NCBI RefSeq assembly: GCF_003732545.1
Contig: NZ_AYKF01000002.1
Coordinates: 1 to 64,000 of the forward strand
From: Salinisphaera orenii subsp. halophila YIM 95161
GTDB taxonomy: Bacteria > Pseudomonadota > Gammaproteobacteria > Nevskiales > Salinisphaeraceae
Reading direction: 5' to 3'
Length of the DNA stretch: 64,000 nt
This document shows positions 1 to 9,135 of this stretch, piece by piece (position 1 is the first letter of the stretch; every line of letters starts with the position of its first letter). The notes beneath the pieces were generated by a model, which did no database searches, had not been told where the DNA came from, and saw only the letters and a list, made by a program, of their open reading frames with translations. The position numbers were made by a program, and so were the translations under genes.

Positions 1-16
1 GCGCTTCGCGCTTCAC
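1..16 (-). CDS. Possible 5' end of trmD, cut by the window edge
   Basis: Downstream of rimM on the minus strand, a GTG at 16-14 opens a frame that reads five codons (V K R E A) before the sequence ends. The gene after rimM in this conserved cluster is normally trmD, the tRNA (guanine-37-N1)-methyltransferase, so this may be its start. Five codons cannot confirm the identity. The call rests on position only, and the true start could lie beyond the window. Confidence 0.22.
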
Positions 17-40
17 TAACGACGTGACACAGGGCACGCG

Positions 41-562
41 CTAGAAGTCCGGATCCCAGTCGACCACGATCCGACCGGCGTCGAGGTCGACCGCATCGAC
101 GAACTCGTCCATGACGAAGGGAATCAGACGCTCGCGCTCGCCGTCCACGACCAGGACGTCGTTGGCTCCGGTCTCCATCATCGAGGCCACGCGGCCGAGC
201 GGCGTGCCTTCGCGGGTGACCACGTCGAGGCCCATGAGATCGAACCAGTAGTAGCGCCCCGGCTCGGGTTCGGGCAACGCCGCCCGCGGCACGGCGATAT
301 CGCACTCCAGCAACGCGGCGGCGCCGTCGCGGTCGGCCACCGGCCGATCCGATGGATCCGCCAGCTGTGCGATCAGCGTCTTGGCCTGATTGCGGGCCGC
401 CAGAACGCGAAAAGGCCGCCAGTCGCCCTGGCGGCCTATCAGCCACTGGTCGTGCTCGATCAGGTTGCGAGCCGGCCGGGTGTAGGAATAGACCTTGACC
501 CAGCCACTGACGCCGAACAGTCCGTTGATCCGGCCAAGCACCACCGGTGCGCGCTCAGCCAC
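41..562 (-). CDS. rimM: Ribosome maturation factor RimM
   Basis: RimM helps assemble the 30S ribosomal head and binds protein S19. The 173-residue product has the usual two parts. The N-terminal RimM barrel (about residues 8-90) opens with GRINGLFGVSGWVKVYSYT. The C-terminal PRC barrel (about 100-173) contains YYWFDLMGLDV and ends in an acidic WDPDF tail. Length is typical of the family. Translation starts at GTG (562-560). The gene lies 26 nt downstream of rpsP on the same strand, the standard rpsP-rimM-trmD order, so the genes are probably cotranscribed. Identification is secure from both domains and the context. Confidence 0.96.
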   Translation of the reverse strand: MAERAPVVLGRINGLFGVSGWVKVYSYTRPARNLIEHDQWLIGRQGDWRPFRVLAARNQAKTLIAQLADPSDRPVADRDGAAALLECDIAVPRAALPEPEPGRYYWFDLMGLDVVTREGTPLGRVASMMETGANDVLVVDGERERLIPFVMDEFVDAVDLDAGRIVVDWDPDF

Positions 563-588
563 GGCGTCGACTCCCGCCAGACCGGCGC

Positions 589-1017
589 CTACGCCTGAGG
601 CGCGTCCTCACCGGCCGCGTCCTGGGCCTCCGGTGCGCTCGTCTCGACGGTGTCGTCGGGCTTGCCCGACTCCGCCGCGGCGTCGCCCGTGGCACCGGCC
701 GGCACGGTCTGGCCGCCGGCTTCCTTGGCCTTCGAGACCGGCGGCGCCGCGCGGGCCGGAGCCTCGCCTTCGCCGTGACGGTTGAAGTGCTTGACCAGGT
801 TGTTGACGCGCTCGGAGAGCTGCGCACCGTGGCCCTTCCAGTATTCGATGCGCTCGACGTCCAGACGCAGCGGCACCTCGCCGCCGATCGCCACCGGATT
901 GAAGAATCCGAGACGCTCGATATAGCGCCCGTCACGCCCGTTGCGCATGTCGGTTACGACGATGTGATAGAAGGGACGCTTCTTCGCGCCGCCGCGCTGC
1001 AGCCGGATTTTGACCAT
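589..1017 (-). CDS. rpsP: 30S ribosomal protein bS16, with a long C-terminal tail
   Basis: Small-subunit ribosomal protein S16, needed for 30S assembly. The ATG at 1017-1015 begins [17 protein letters not shown], the invariant S16 N-terminus. The frame stays open further upstream, but that part resembles no S16. The core covers about residues 1-80, with [12 protein letters not shown] and a later RVNNLVKHF segment. The product is 142 residues, against about 82 in E. coli. Residues 80-142 are an added tail rich in Ala, Glu, Pro and Asp with little predicted structure. The gene is first in the rpsP-rimM cluster and 144 nt from ffh, also on the minus strand. Confidence 0.97.
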   Translation of the reverse strand: MVKIRLQRGGAKKRPFYHIVVTDMRNGRDGRYIERLGFFNPVAIGGEVPLRLDVERIEYWKGHGAQLSERVNNLVKHFNRHGEGEAPARAAPPVSKAKEAGGQTVPAGATGDAAAESGKPDDTVETSAPEAQDAAGEDAPQA

Positions 1018-1161
1018 AGCCGTTGTGTGCCGTTTGGAATTGGGTTCGCGACAGGCCGCGCGCCGTGCACGCCGCCGTGGAAGATCGCACATTGTACGCG
1101 GATGCACGCAAATTGGAAGCACCGCGGTCGCGCCGATCTTTTCTACCGGCACTGCGTCCGA

Positions 1162-2577
1162 TCAGCGGCCCATGCCCGGCGGCAGACTGCCGCCGCCACC
1201 GCCCATGCCGGGCGGCAGGCCACCCTGGCCGCCCTGACCGCCCATGCCCTGCATGGCGCGCATCATCTTCTTCATGCCGCCGCCCTTGAGCTTTTTCATC
1301 ATCTTGCGCATCTGGACATGCTGCTTGAGCAGGCGGTTGACGTCCTGGACCTGAGTGCCGGAGCCACCCGCGATGCGCCGCTTGCGCGAAGACTTGATGA
1401 CGTCCGGAAAGGCCCGCTCCTGCGGCGTCATGGAATCCACGATCGCCAGCATGCGCTTGACCTGGGTCTCGTCCGCGGCCCCGGCCATGCCCTTGGGCAT
1501 CTGGCCGCCGCCGGGCATCTTCTCCATCAGCGCGCCGAGGCCGCCCATCTCCTGCATCTGCCGCAACTGATCGGCCAGATCGTTGAGGTCGAAGCCCTTG
1601 CCCTTCTTGAGCTTCTTGGCGAGCTTCTCGGCCTTGTCCTGATCGACCTTCTGTTCGGCCTCCTCGACCAGCGACAGCACGTCGCCCATGCCGAGAATGC
1701 GCGAGGCCACGCGATCGGGATGGAACGGCTCCAGGGCCTCCAGTTTCTCGCCGGTACCCAGGAACTTGATCGGCCGGCCGGTGATCTGGCGCACGGACAG
1801 CGCCGCGCCGCCGCGGGCGTCGCCGTCGACCTTGGTCAGCACGACGCCGGTCAGCGGCAGCGCGTCGCCGAAGGCCTTGGCGGTATTGGCCGCGTCCTGG
1901 CCGGTCATGGCGTCGACCACGAACAGCGTCTCGGCCGGCTTGAGCGTCTCGTTGAGGCCGCTGATCTCGGCCATCATGGCCTCGTCGATGCCGAGCCGGC
2001 CGGCGGTGTCGACGATGAGCACGTCGTAGAAGCCGCGCCGGGCGGCCTCGAGCGCGGACTTGGCGATCGCCTGCGGCTTGTCGGTGGACGCGCTCGGATG
2101 GAAATCCGCGCCCACGTCGCTGGCCACGCGCTCGAGCTGATCGATGGCCGCGGGCCGATAGACGTCGGTGGACACCACCAGCACGTTCTTCTTCTCGCGC
2201 TGCTTGAGATAGCGCGCGAGCTTGCCGGTCGAGGTGGTCTTGCCCGAGCCCTGCAGGCCAGCCATGAGCACCACGGCCGGCGGCTTGGCGCGCAGATCCA
2301 GGCTTTCGTTGGATTCGCCGAGGAGCGCGGTGAGCTCATCGCGCACGATCTTGATCAGCGCCTGGCCCGGCGTGAGGCTCGTCATCACCTCCGAACCGAC
2401 CGCACGCTCGCGGATGTCGTCGACGAACTGCTTGACCACCGGCAGCGCGACGTCCGCCTCGAGCAGCGCCATGCGCACTTCGCGCAGGGTGGCCTTGATG
2501 TTGTCCTCGGTCAGCCGCCCGCGACCGCGGATGGTCTGGAAACTGCGGTTGAGCCGATCGCTGAGACTGTCGAACAT
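1162..2577 (-). CDS. ffh: Signal recognition particle protein Ffh
   Basis: Ffh is the SRP54-type GTPase. It binds 4.5S RNA and signal peptides and delivers ribosomes to FtsY at the inner membrane. The 471-residue product starts at the ATG at 2577-2575 with MFDSLSDRLN; open frame further upstream has no Ffh similarity. The N domain is residues 1-90. The G domain has the P-loop GLQGSGKTT (107-115), DTAGR (190-194) and TKVD (248-251). The M domain includes SSRKRRIAGGSG and ends in a Met/Gly-rich tail. A TATACT that could be a -10 lies at 2615-2610 on the minus strand, but I see no convincing -35. The divergent CcsA-like gene is the conserved neighbour. Confidence 0.98.
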   Translation of the reverse strand: MFDSLSDRLNRSFQTIRGRGRLTEDNIKATLREVRMALLEADVALPVVKQFVDDIRERAVGSEVMTSLTPGQALIKIVRDELTALLGESNESLDLRAKPPAVVLMAGLQGSGKTTSTGKLARYLKQREKKNVLVVSTDVYRPAAIDQLERVASDVGADFHPSASTDKPQAIAKSALEAARRGFYDVLIVDTAGRLGIDEAMMAEISGLNETLKPAETLFVVDAMTGQDAANTAKAFGDALPLTGVVLTKVDGDARGGAALSVRQITGRPIKFLGTGEKLEALEPFHPDRVASRILGMGDVLSLVEEAEQKVDQDKAEKLAKKLKKGKGFDLNDLADQLRQMQEMGGLGALMEKMPGGGQMPKGMAGAADETQVKRMLAIVDSMTPQERAFPDVIKSSRKRRIAGGSGTQVQDVNRLLKQHVQMRKMMKKLKGGGMKKMMRAMQGMGGQGGQGGLPPGMGGGGGSLPPGMGR

Positions 2578-2720
2578 CGTGTGGAGGCGTTCGCTGAGTG
2601 CCGATGCCCAGTATAACGGCTGCGCCCGCCGGTGCGGGCACGCGCACCCACGCCCGTCCCGCCACGGATGACAAATGCGGCACAATGGAGCCCTATGCCT
2701 GACGCCCCTATGTCGAGTCC

Positions 2721-3524
2721 ATGGCGCTAGTCGTGCTGGAAGTGCTGATCGCGGCGCTCGCCTACGCGGGCGCCACGCATGCGGTGTGGCGGCATCTGGC
2801 CGACGGACGCGACTACTGGCGGGTGACCGCCTTTGCGGCGGTCGGCCTGCTCGCGCAGATCGTCGCACTGATCCACCTGAGCCTGCACTCCGGCATGGTG
2901 GTGATCGGCCTGGGGACGGCCCTGTCGATGTTCGCCTGGCAGGCCGCGCTGCTGCTGTGGCTGTTCTCGCTGCGCGAATCCGTCGGCGCGCTCGGGCTGG
3001 TGATCTACCCGGTGGCCGGCCTGTGCGCGATCGCCGGCCTGCTGGTGCCCGACGCCCACAGCGCCACCGAGTCCCTGGCCTGGCCGCTGCAGCTCCACAT
3101 TCTCCTGTCAGTGCTGGCCTACGGCCTGCTCACGCTCGGCGCGGTCCAGGCCGTGGTGCTCGCCCTCCAGCACCGCCAGCTGCGCCGTAGACCCCCGGCG
3201 GGCATGTTCACGTCGCTGCCGCCGCTGGAGACGATGGAAACACTGTTGTTCCGGCTGATCGGCGCGGGCTTTTTCCTCCTGAGCATGGCGATCGCCACGG
3301 GCGCGCTGTTCATCGACAACCTGTTCGCCCAGCACCTGGCGCACAAGACCATCCTGTCGCTCGTCGCCTGGCTGTGCTTCGCGGTGCTGCTGTTCGGACG
3401 CTGGCGCTACGGCTGGCGCGGCCGGCTGGCGGTCCGCGGCGCGCTGGCCGGCTACGGACTGCTCGTGCTGGCGTACTTCGGCAGCAAATTGGTGCTGGAA
3501 CTCATTCTGGGAGAACATTGGTGA
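2721..3524 (+). CDS. CcsA/YpjD-family inner-membrane protein
   Basis: A 267-residue integral membrane protein with about eight hydrophobic segments. It belongs to the cytochrome c assembly (CcsA/CcmC-like) superfamily and matches the YpjD branch found divergent from ffh in many gammaproteobacteria. Conserved histidines in that fold are visible as LSLHSG and LAHKTILSLVAW. I do not see the tryptophan-rich haem-handling motif of true CcsA. A haem-delivery role is therefore unproven and the function should be treated as unknown. The ATG at 2721 is followed directly by the first membrane segment. The next gene, a CBS-domain transporter, starts 64 nt downstream. Confidence 0.85.
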   Translation: MALVVLEVLIAALAYAGATHAVWRHLADGRDYWRVTAFAAVGLLAQIVALIHLSLHSGMVVIGLGTALSMFAWQAALLLWLFSLRESVGALGLVIYPVAGLCAIAGLLVPDAHSATESLAWPLQLHILLSVLAYGLLTLGAVQAVVLALQHRQLRRRPPAGMFTSLPPLETMETLLFRLIGAGFFLLSMAIATGALFIDNLFAQHLAHKTILSLVAWLCFAVLLFGRWRYGWRGRLAVRGALAGYGLLVLAYFGSKLVLELILGEHW

Positions 3525-3588
3525 ACGCGCGCCGCGAGGCGCACCATCACCCTGCCCGGCGCGCGCCCACTTGATCACGGACTAGCTC

Positions 3589-4905
3589 TTGGACGCCATA
3601 TCCCTGCCGGTGCTGTTCGGCATCCTGCTGCTCATGCTCGTGCTGTCCGCGGCCTTCTCGGGGTCCGAGACCGGGCTGATGACGCTCAATCGTTATCGCA
3701 TGAAGCATCTGTCCCAGGCCGGGCACGGCGGCGCGAGCCGCGCGGCGAAGCTGCTCGATCGTCCGGACCGGCTGATCGGGCTGATCCTGCTCGGCAACAA
3801 CCTGGTCAACATCGCCGCCTCGGCGGTCGCCACCATGATCGGCATCCGCCTGTTCGGCGATGTCGGCGTGCTGGTGGCCACCGTCGCGCTCACGATCTTG
3901 GTGCTCATCTTTTCCGAGGTCACGCCCAAGACGCTGGCCGCGCTGCACCCCGAGCGCATCGCCTATCCCGCGGCCTATGTCTACACGCCGCTGCTGCGCG
4001 TGCTCTGGCCGGTGGTGATGATCGTGAACATGGCCGGCAACGGCATCCTGCGGCTGTTCGGAGTCTCGCCGGAGGACGCCGCGGCGCATTCGCTGTCCAG
4101 CGAGGAACTGCGAACGGTGGTCGCCGAGGCCGGCGCCATGATCCCGCGCCGACACCAGCAGATGCTGCTGTCGATCCTCGACATGGAGAAAGCCACGGTC
4201 GAGGACATCATGGTCCCGCGCAACGAGATCGTGGGCATCGATATCGACAAGCCCTGGCCCGAGGTCCTGCAGCAGCTGGTCGACAACCAGCACACGCGGC
4301 TGCCGCTGTTCGACGGCTCCATCGACGAGCTGCACGGCATCGTCCACATGCGCCGTGTGCTCGCACTGATCTCCAACGACGAGCTCGATCGGGACGCCCT
4401 GCTCCACCTCGCGCGCGAGCCCTATTTCGTGCCCGAGAACACGCCGCTGAATCAGCAGCTGCTCAACTTCCAGAACCAGAAGCGGCGGATCGGCTTCGTG
4501 GTCGACGAGTACGGCGACATCCAGGGCCTGGTCACGCTCGAGGACATCCTCGAGGAGATCGTCGGCGAGTTCACCACCGACCCGGCCACCCGGGTGAAGA
4601 ACGTCTATATGGACGCCGACGACAGCTACCTCGTCGACGGCACCGCCTCGCTGCGCTCGCTCAACCGGGCGATGGGCTGGCAGCTGCCCGTGGACGGCCC
4701 GCGCACGATGAACGGGCTCATCACCGAACACCTGGAGACGATCCCGCAGCCGGGCACGAAGCTCGACGTGGGTTCCTACGTGCTGGAGATCGCGCGCACC
4801 CGTGCGAATCTGGTCGAGACCGTGCGCGTGCGCCCGCCACGAGGCCGACTCCGACGCGCCGGTGCCGGGCACAGCGACAACGAGCCCGCCGACCCGCGCG
4901 ACTAG
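3589..4905 (+). CDS. CNNM/CBS-domain transporter of the HlyC/CorC family (YfjD/CorB-like)
   Basis: A 438-residue membrane protein in the family linked to magnesium or other divalent-cation export and to CorA function. The N-terminal CNNM (DUF21) domain, about residues 1-180, has several membrane spans and the motif FSGSETGLMTLNR. A tandem CBS pair follows (about 190-330) with MVPRNEIVGIDI and VVDEYGDIQGLVTLEDILEEIVGE. The CorC_HlyC domain is at the C-terminus (about 345-420). Translation appears to start at TTG (3589-3591), because no ATG or GTG gives a complete first membrane span; the ribosome-binding site is weak. Gene order ypjD-corB beside ffh matches E. coli. The substrate cannot be read from sequence. 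Confidence 0.9.
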   Translation: MDAISLPVLFGILLLMLVLSAAFSGSETGLMTLNRYRMKHLSQAGHGGASRAAKLLDRPDRLIGLILLGNNLVNIAASAVATMIGIRLFGDVGVLVATVALTILVLIFSEVTPKTLAALHPERIAYPAAYVYTPLLRVLWPVVMIVNMAGNGILRLFGVSPEDAAAHSLSSEELRTVVAEAGAMIPRRHQQMLLSILDMEKATVEDIMVPRNEIVGIDIDKPWPEVLQQLVDNQHTRLPLFDGSIDELHGIVHMRRVLALISNDELDRDALLHLAREPYFVPENTPLNQQLLNFQNQKRRIGFVVDEYGDIQGLVTLEDILEEIVGEFTTDPATRVKNVYMDADDSYLVDGTASLRSLNRAMGWQLPVDGPRTMNGLITEHLETIPQPGTKLDVGSYVLEIARTRANLVETVRVRPPRGRLRRAGAGHSDNEPADPRD

Positions 4906-5065
4906 GGCCGGCGATCGGCCGCGGCGAGTGTGCCGCGCTGATGGCGGGCCAACCACGGCCGGCGTCACTGCCGGGCGCCGGGCCTAATGCGCGGCGATGA
5001 CCGGCGCTGTCGCTCCTAAGAGCCTACACGACCGCGCGCCTCGGCCGACCGCATCGAGGCGCGCG

Positions 5066-6433
5066 CTAGCCCATGGCATCGATCGCATCGGCCAGACGCG
5101 AAACGCCGACGACCTCGAGCTCGCCGACGCGCCCCGATTTCGGCGCGTTCGCTCTGGGCACGATCGCGCGGGTGAAGCCATGCTTGGCGGCCTCGGCCAG
5201 GCGATCCTCGCCGCCCGGCACGGGCCGGATCTCGCCGGCCAGGCCGAGCTCGCCGAACACGACCAGCCGTTCGCCCAGCGGCCGGTCGCGAAAGCTCGAC
5301 AGCGCAGCCAGCACCACCGGCAGATCGGCGGCGGTCTCGCTGACCCGCATGCCGCCGACCACGTTCACGAACACGTCCTGATCGCCGAGCCCGATCCCGC
5401 CGTGTCGGTGCAGCACCGCCAGCAGCATCGCCAGGCGCTGCGAATCCGGCCCGAGCGCGACTCGGCGCGGATTGTGCAACTGCGAGCCGTCCACCAGCGC
5501 CTGCACCTCCACGAGCATCGGCCGCGAACCTTCACGGGTCACCATCACCGCGCTGCCGGGCACGGCCTGGTCATGGCGCGACAGGAAGATGGCCGAGGGA
5601 TTGGTCACCTGCTTGAGGCCGCTGTTCGACATCGCGAAAACCCCGAGCTCGTTGACCGCGCCGAAGCGGTTCTTCACCGCACGGATCACGCGGAAACGGC
5701 TGGAGGCCTCGGCCTCGAAGTAGAGCACCGTGTCGACCATATGCTCGAGCACGCGCGGCCCGGCGATGGTGCCCTCCTTGGTGACGTGCCCCACGAGAAT
5801 CAGCGCCGTGCCGGTGGCCTTGGCGAAGCGCACCAGCATGCCGGCCGACTCGCGCACCTGCGAGACGGTGCCGGGCGCCGAGCTGAGCGCCTGCGAGAAC
5901 ACGGTCTGGACCGAGTCGATGACCACCAGCCGGGGCGCCTGCGGCTTGGCCAGTGCCAGCACCCGCTCCACGCAGGTCTCGGCCAGCACCGCGAGCTCGG
6001 CCCGATCCACCCCCAGGCGCTGGGCGCGCAGATGCACCTGTTCGAGCGATTCCTCGCCGGTAACATAGAGCGCCGGAATCGCCGACGAAAGCTGCGTGAG
6101 CACCTGGAGCAGCAGCGTTGACTTGCCGATGCCAGGATCGCCGCCGATCAGGATCACCGACCCGGGCACCAGGCCGCCGCCGAGCACGCGATCGAGCTCG
6201 GACATGCCCGTGGCGGTACGCGCGGTCTCGGTCGGCCGGATGGCGTCCAGCCGCTCCACTCGCGGCGCCGTGTCCGCGAAGCTCGCCGGCGCCGCCGCGC
6301 CCGGCTTGGCCGGGGCCGCGGCCACGCTTTCGGTGAGCGTGTTCCAGGCGCCGCAGTCGGCGCATTGACCGGCCCATTTGGCGTGGCTCGCGCCACAGGA
6401 TTCACACACGAATACGGTCTTGTTGCGCGCCAT
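5066..6433 (-). CDS. radA: DNA repair protein RadA
   Basis: RadA is a RecA-like ATPase that promotes branch migration during recombinational repair. The 455-residue product starts at the ATG at 6433 with MARNKTVFVCESCG; a few more in-frame codons upstream are not part of the family. A four-Cys zinc finger (C10, C13, C24, C27) comes first. It is followed by Walker A GDPGIGKST (98-106), the RadA-specific KNRFG motif (254-258) and a Lon-protease-like C-terminal domain with PVPGGEDRLAEAAKHG. All diagnostic parts are present and length is normal. It converges with the transporter gene to its left, about 160 nt away. On its other side the hydrolase gene is divergent. Confidence 0.97.
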   Translation of the reverse strand: MARNKTVFVCESCGASHAKWAGQCADCGAWNTLTESVAAAPAKPGAAAPASFADTAPRVERLDAIRPTETARTATGMSELDRVLGGGLVPGSVILIGGDPGIGKSTLLLQVLTQLSSAIPALYVTGEESLEQVHLRAQRLGVDRAELAVLAETCVERVLALAKPQAPRLVVIDSVQTVFSQALSSAPGTVSQVRESAGMLVRFAKATGTALILVGHVTKEGTIAGPRVLEHMVDTVLYFEAEASSRFRVIRAVKNRFGAVNELGVFAMSNSGLKQVTNPSAIFLSRHDQAVPGSAVMVTREGSRPMLVEVQALVDGSQLHNPRRVALGPDSQRLAMLLAVLHRHGGIGLGDQDVFVNVVGGMRVSETAADLPVVLAALSSFRDRPLGERLVVFGELGLAGEIRPVPGGEDRLAEAAKHGFTRAIVPRANAPKSGRVGELEVVGVSRLADAIDAMG

Positions 6434-6654
6434 GCGGACTACGCCTGAAACGGACAAACCGGCATACTAGAGCGTGTAGGTCCTTCGTGCGATACCAGCG
6501 TCCATCCGGGCGCCGCGGGCGGCGGCACCGGGTCCACGGCGTCCGCGCGACCCGTCGACGCGGCCATCGCAACAACGAAGCGGCCCGCCGCACAATCGCA
6601 GTCCATCGGCCGCCAAACGCGTGCGGCGCGCGGCCCAGACGGCCCCGGAGCACC

Positions 6655-7644
6655 ATGCACGAACGCCAGGACATCGAATTCAACAGTCGGGGCACCACCT
6701 GCCGCGGCTGGTACTACCCCGCGCGTAGCGAAGGGTTTCGCGGCCCGGACGGCACCCCCTGCGTGGTCATGGCGCACGGCCTCGGCGGCACCCGCGACGC
6801 CGGCCTCGAGCCCTACGCCGAGCGCTTCGCCGACGCCGGCCTCGCGGTCCTGCTGTTCGACTATCGCCATTTCGGCGCCAGCGACGGCGAGCCGCGCCAG
6901 CTGCTGTCCGTACGGCGCCAGCTCCGCGACTGGGCCACCGCCGTCCGCGTGGCCCGCAGCCTGCCCGAGATCGACGCCGAGCGGATCGCGCTATGGGGCA
7001 GCTCCTTTTCCGGCGGCCACGTGATCGCCGCCGCCGCCGACGACGGGCGGGTCGCGGCCGTGACCGCCCAAGGCCCGATGATGGACGGCCTGGCCGCCGT
7101 GACCAACGCCGTGTCCTACGGCGGCCTGTCGCTGCTGCTGCGGCTGAGCTGGGCCGGCATCCGCGACGTCATCGGCGACCTCGCCGGGGCTGATCCAGTC
7201 TACATACCGATCGTCGCGCGGCCGGGCGGCGTGGCCACCATGGCCACCGCGGACGCCTACGACGGCTATCACGCCATCGCGCCGCCGGACTGGCGTAACG
7301 AAGTCGCGGCGCGGTTCGCGCTCTCTCTGGCCTTCTACCGGCCCGGCAAGCGCGCGAACCGGCTGCCCTGCCCGACCCTGATCCAGATCTGCGACGAGGA
7401 CAGCGTCGCCCCGCCCTGGGCGGCGGAGGCGACCGCGGCCCATTCGCGCGGCCGGGCGGTGGAAAAGCACTATCGCATCGGCCACTTCGATATCTATCGC
7501 GACGCCGGCTTCCGGGCATCGAGCGCCGACCAGCTCGCCTTCTTCACGGAACATCTGTCGCCGCAGGCGATCGACCAGCGTCGCCGCGAACGCCAACACA
7601 GCGAACGCGAGGAACGCGGGCGCAGCCCCATCCGGCTCGGCTGA
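6655..7644 (+). CDS. Alpha/beta hydrolase, substrate unknown
   Basis: A 329-residue serine hydrolase of the alpha/beta fold. The catalytic triad can be placed: the nucleophile elbow LWGSSFSGGHV, an acid in QICDEDSVAPP and a His in RIGHFDIY. The oxyanion segment is VMAHGLGGTRDAG. It resembles the dienelactone-hydrolase-like and acetylxylan-esterase-like enzymes often called YcjY or YqkD type. No signal peptide is visible, so it is probably cytoplasmic. I take the ATG at 6655 (MHERQDIEFN) as the start, because the 56 in-frame codons before it are Arg-rich and do not look coding. Divergent from radA. The C-terminal 25 residues are strongly charged. The natural substrate cannot be predicted. Confidence 0.85.
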   Translation: MHERQDIEFNSRGTTCRGWYYPARSEGFRGPDGTPCVVMAHGLGGTRDAGLEPYAERFADAGLAVLLFDYRHFGASDGEPRQLLSVRRQLRDWATAVRVARSLPEIDAERIALWGSSFSGGHVIAAAADDGRVAAVTAQGPMMDGLAAVTNAVSYGGLSLLLRLSWAGIRDVIGDLAGADPVYIPIVARPGGVATMATADAYDGYHAIAPPDWRNEVAARFALSLAFYRPGKRANRLPCPTLIQICDEDSVAPPWAAEATAAHSRGRAVEKHYRIGHFDIYRDAGFRASSADQLAFFTEHLSPQAIDQRRRERQHSEREERGRSPIRLG

Positions 7645-8067
7645 TACACAGCCGGTACAGCCCGACGTCTGCGCCGGCTCTCGGCAATCGGGCCTTCGGC
7701 ACGGCCCCGCGCGCCGTCCCGAGTTATCGGTAGGCGATCGGCACCGACGGCCTCGCGATCATCTCGACATGACCTGGCGACACCGCACCGCCTTTGTCGA
7801 ACCGCCGCGCCGGATATCGCTGATCGCAGACGCCCGGCCCGATGCAGATCGGCAGTCGCCGGCGGCAGCCTTCGTGGACGCGGAAGTGGCCTCTAGCGCG
7901 ATCAAGCCGGCGAGCGAACACGTCCAACGGGCGCGCCCGGCTTCGGTCGCCTGGCGCATTGCACGACAACGCATCGGGAGCGGGCGCGATCGCGCGGACA
8001 CGACGAAGACCGGCGCCGCCGCTCGATCGGGGCCGATTCGAGCCGCCGCGCGAGCCCAGCGCCCGTC
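7645..8067. other. Intergenic, no gene recognised
   Basis: This 423-nt stretch separates the 3' ends of two convergent genes, the hydrolase and alr. Short open frames exist but have arginine-rich, alanine-rich translations with no family signature and no ribosome-binding site. I saw no RNA gene, intrinsic terminator with a U-run, or repeat copy here. Confidence 0.6.
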
Positions 8068-9135
8068 CTATACGATCTCGAAAGCCACCCGCGGCGTCAG
8101 GCGGCAGAACAGTTCATAGGCGATGGTGCCCGCGGCCGCTGCAATCTCGTCCGCGGGCAGGTCTTCGCCCCAGAGCGTGGCGCGGTCGCCGACACGGGCG
8201 GCAGGCGCAGCGCGCAGGTCCACGGTAATCATGTCCATGGAGACGCGTCCGATCAGCGGCACGCGCACGCCGTCGAGAAGCACCGGCGTACCCGGCGGTG
8301 CATGACGCGGATAGCCGTCGCCGTAGCCGATGCCGATCACGCCCACGGGCATGGATTCGGGCGTGCGCGAGATCGCCCCGTAGCCGATCGGCTCACCGGC
8401 GGCGACCGTCTGACGGGCGATCAGCGGCGCGCTCAGCGTCATCGCCGGCCGCAGATCGCAGTCGGCCGCGCTGCGCGCCAGCAGGGGCGAACTGCCGTAG
8501 AGCATGATGCCCGGGCGCACCGTGTCGGCGTGGCTCTCCGGCCAGTCGAGCACGCCGGCCGAATTCGCGATCGAACGCTGGCCCGCGCGGCCGACGATGG
8601 CCGCCTCGAACGCGGCGAGCTGGCGGCGGGTCAGCGGGCTGCGGGCGTCGTCGGCACAGGCCAGATGCGTCAGCCAGCCGCCGTGGCTTGCCTGCGGGCA
8701 CGTATCGACACGTGCGGCGATCTCGCCGGCCCGCTCGCAGGCGAAACCCAATCGGTGCATGCCGGAGTCGAGCTTTATCCAGACCGTGACCGGCGGGCCG
8801 CGGTACGCCGCCAGGGCGTCCAGCTGGGCGTCGTGAAAGAGCACGATCTCGAAGCCCTGCTCGGCGGCCTGGGCGCAGACGGTGGCGTCGAGCATCTGCG
8901 AGAGCATGAGCACCGGCCGGTCGATGCCTGCCCAGCGCAGCTGCAGCGCTTCATCCAGACTGGAGACCGCGAATCCGTCGGCGTCGGCCAGGGCGTGGGC
9001 CACCGTCGCGGCGCCGTGGCCGTAGCCGTCGGCCTTGACCGCGGCGTAGACGCGGCGCCCGGGCGCCAATGCCCGCGCCCGAGCGAGATTGTGGGCCAGC
9101 GCCGCACGGTCGATGGTGGCGAGCGCCCGCCTCAT
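8068..9135 (-). CDS. alr: Alanine racemase
   Basis: A PLP enzyme that interconverts L- and D-alanine and supplies D-Ala for peptidoglycan. The 355-residue product has the PLP-binding lysine in AVKADGYGHG (K34) and the second catalytic base Tyr252 in GYGAISRTP. The C-terminal beta domain contains GVIGIGYGDGYPR and LIGRVSMDMITVDL. Length is standard. The ATG (9135-9133) overlaps the dnaB stop in an ATGA junction, so translation is probably coupled to dnaB. The dnaB-alr pair is the common gammaproteobacterial arrangement. All key residues are intact. Confidence 0.97.
   Translation of the reverse strand: MRRALATIDRAALAHNLARARALAPGRRVYAAVKADGYGHGAATVAHALADADGFAVSSLDEALQLRWAGIDRPVLMLSQMLDATVCAQAAEQGFEIVLFHDAQLDALAAYRGPPVTVWIKLDSGMHRLGFACERAGEIAARVDTCPQASHGGWLTHLACADDARSPLTRRQLAAFEAAIVGRAGQRSIANSAGVLDWPESHADTVRPGIMLYGSSPLLARSAADCDLRPAMTLSAPLIARQTVAAGEPIGYGAISRTPESMPVGVIGIGYGDGYPRHAPPGTPVLLDGVRVPLIGRVSMDMITVDLRAAPAARVGDRATLWGEDLPADEIAAAAGTIAYELFCRLTPRVAFEIV

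Noticed and set aside
547-2616. Open frame of about 690 codons on the plus strand across rpsP and ffh
   Set aside because: It runs antisense to two certain genes and across their spacer; the translation is low complexity (His, Leu, Arg, Ala).
7769-8119. 116-codon plus-strand frame between the hydrolase and alr
   Set aside because: It overlaps the end of alr, has Arg/Ala-rich low-complexity sequence and no start signal.
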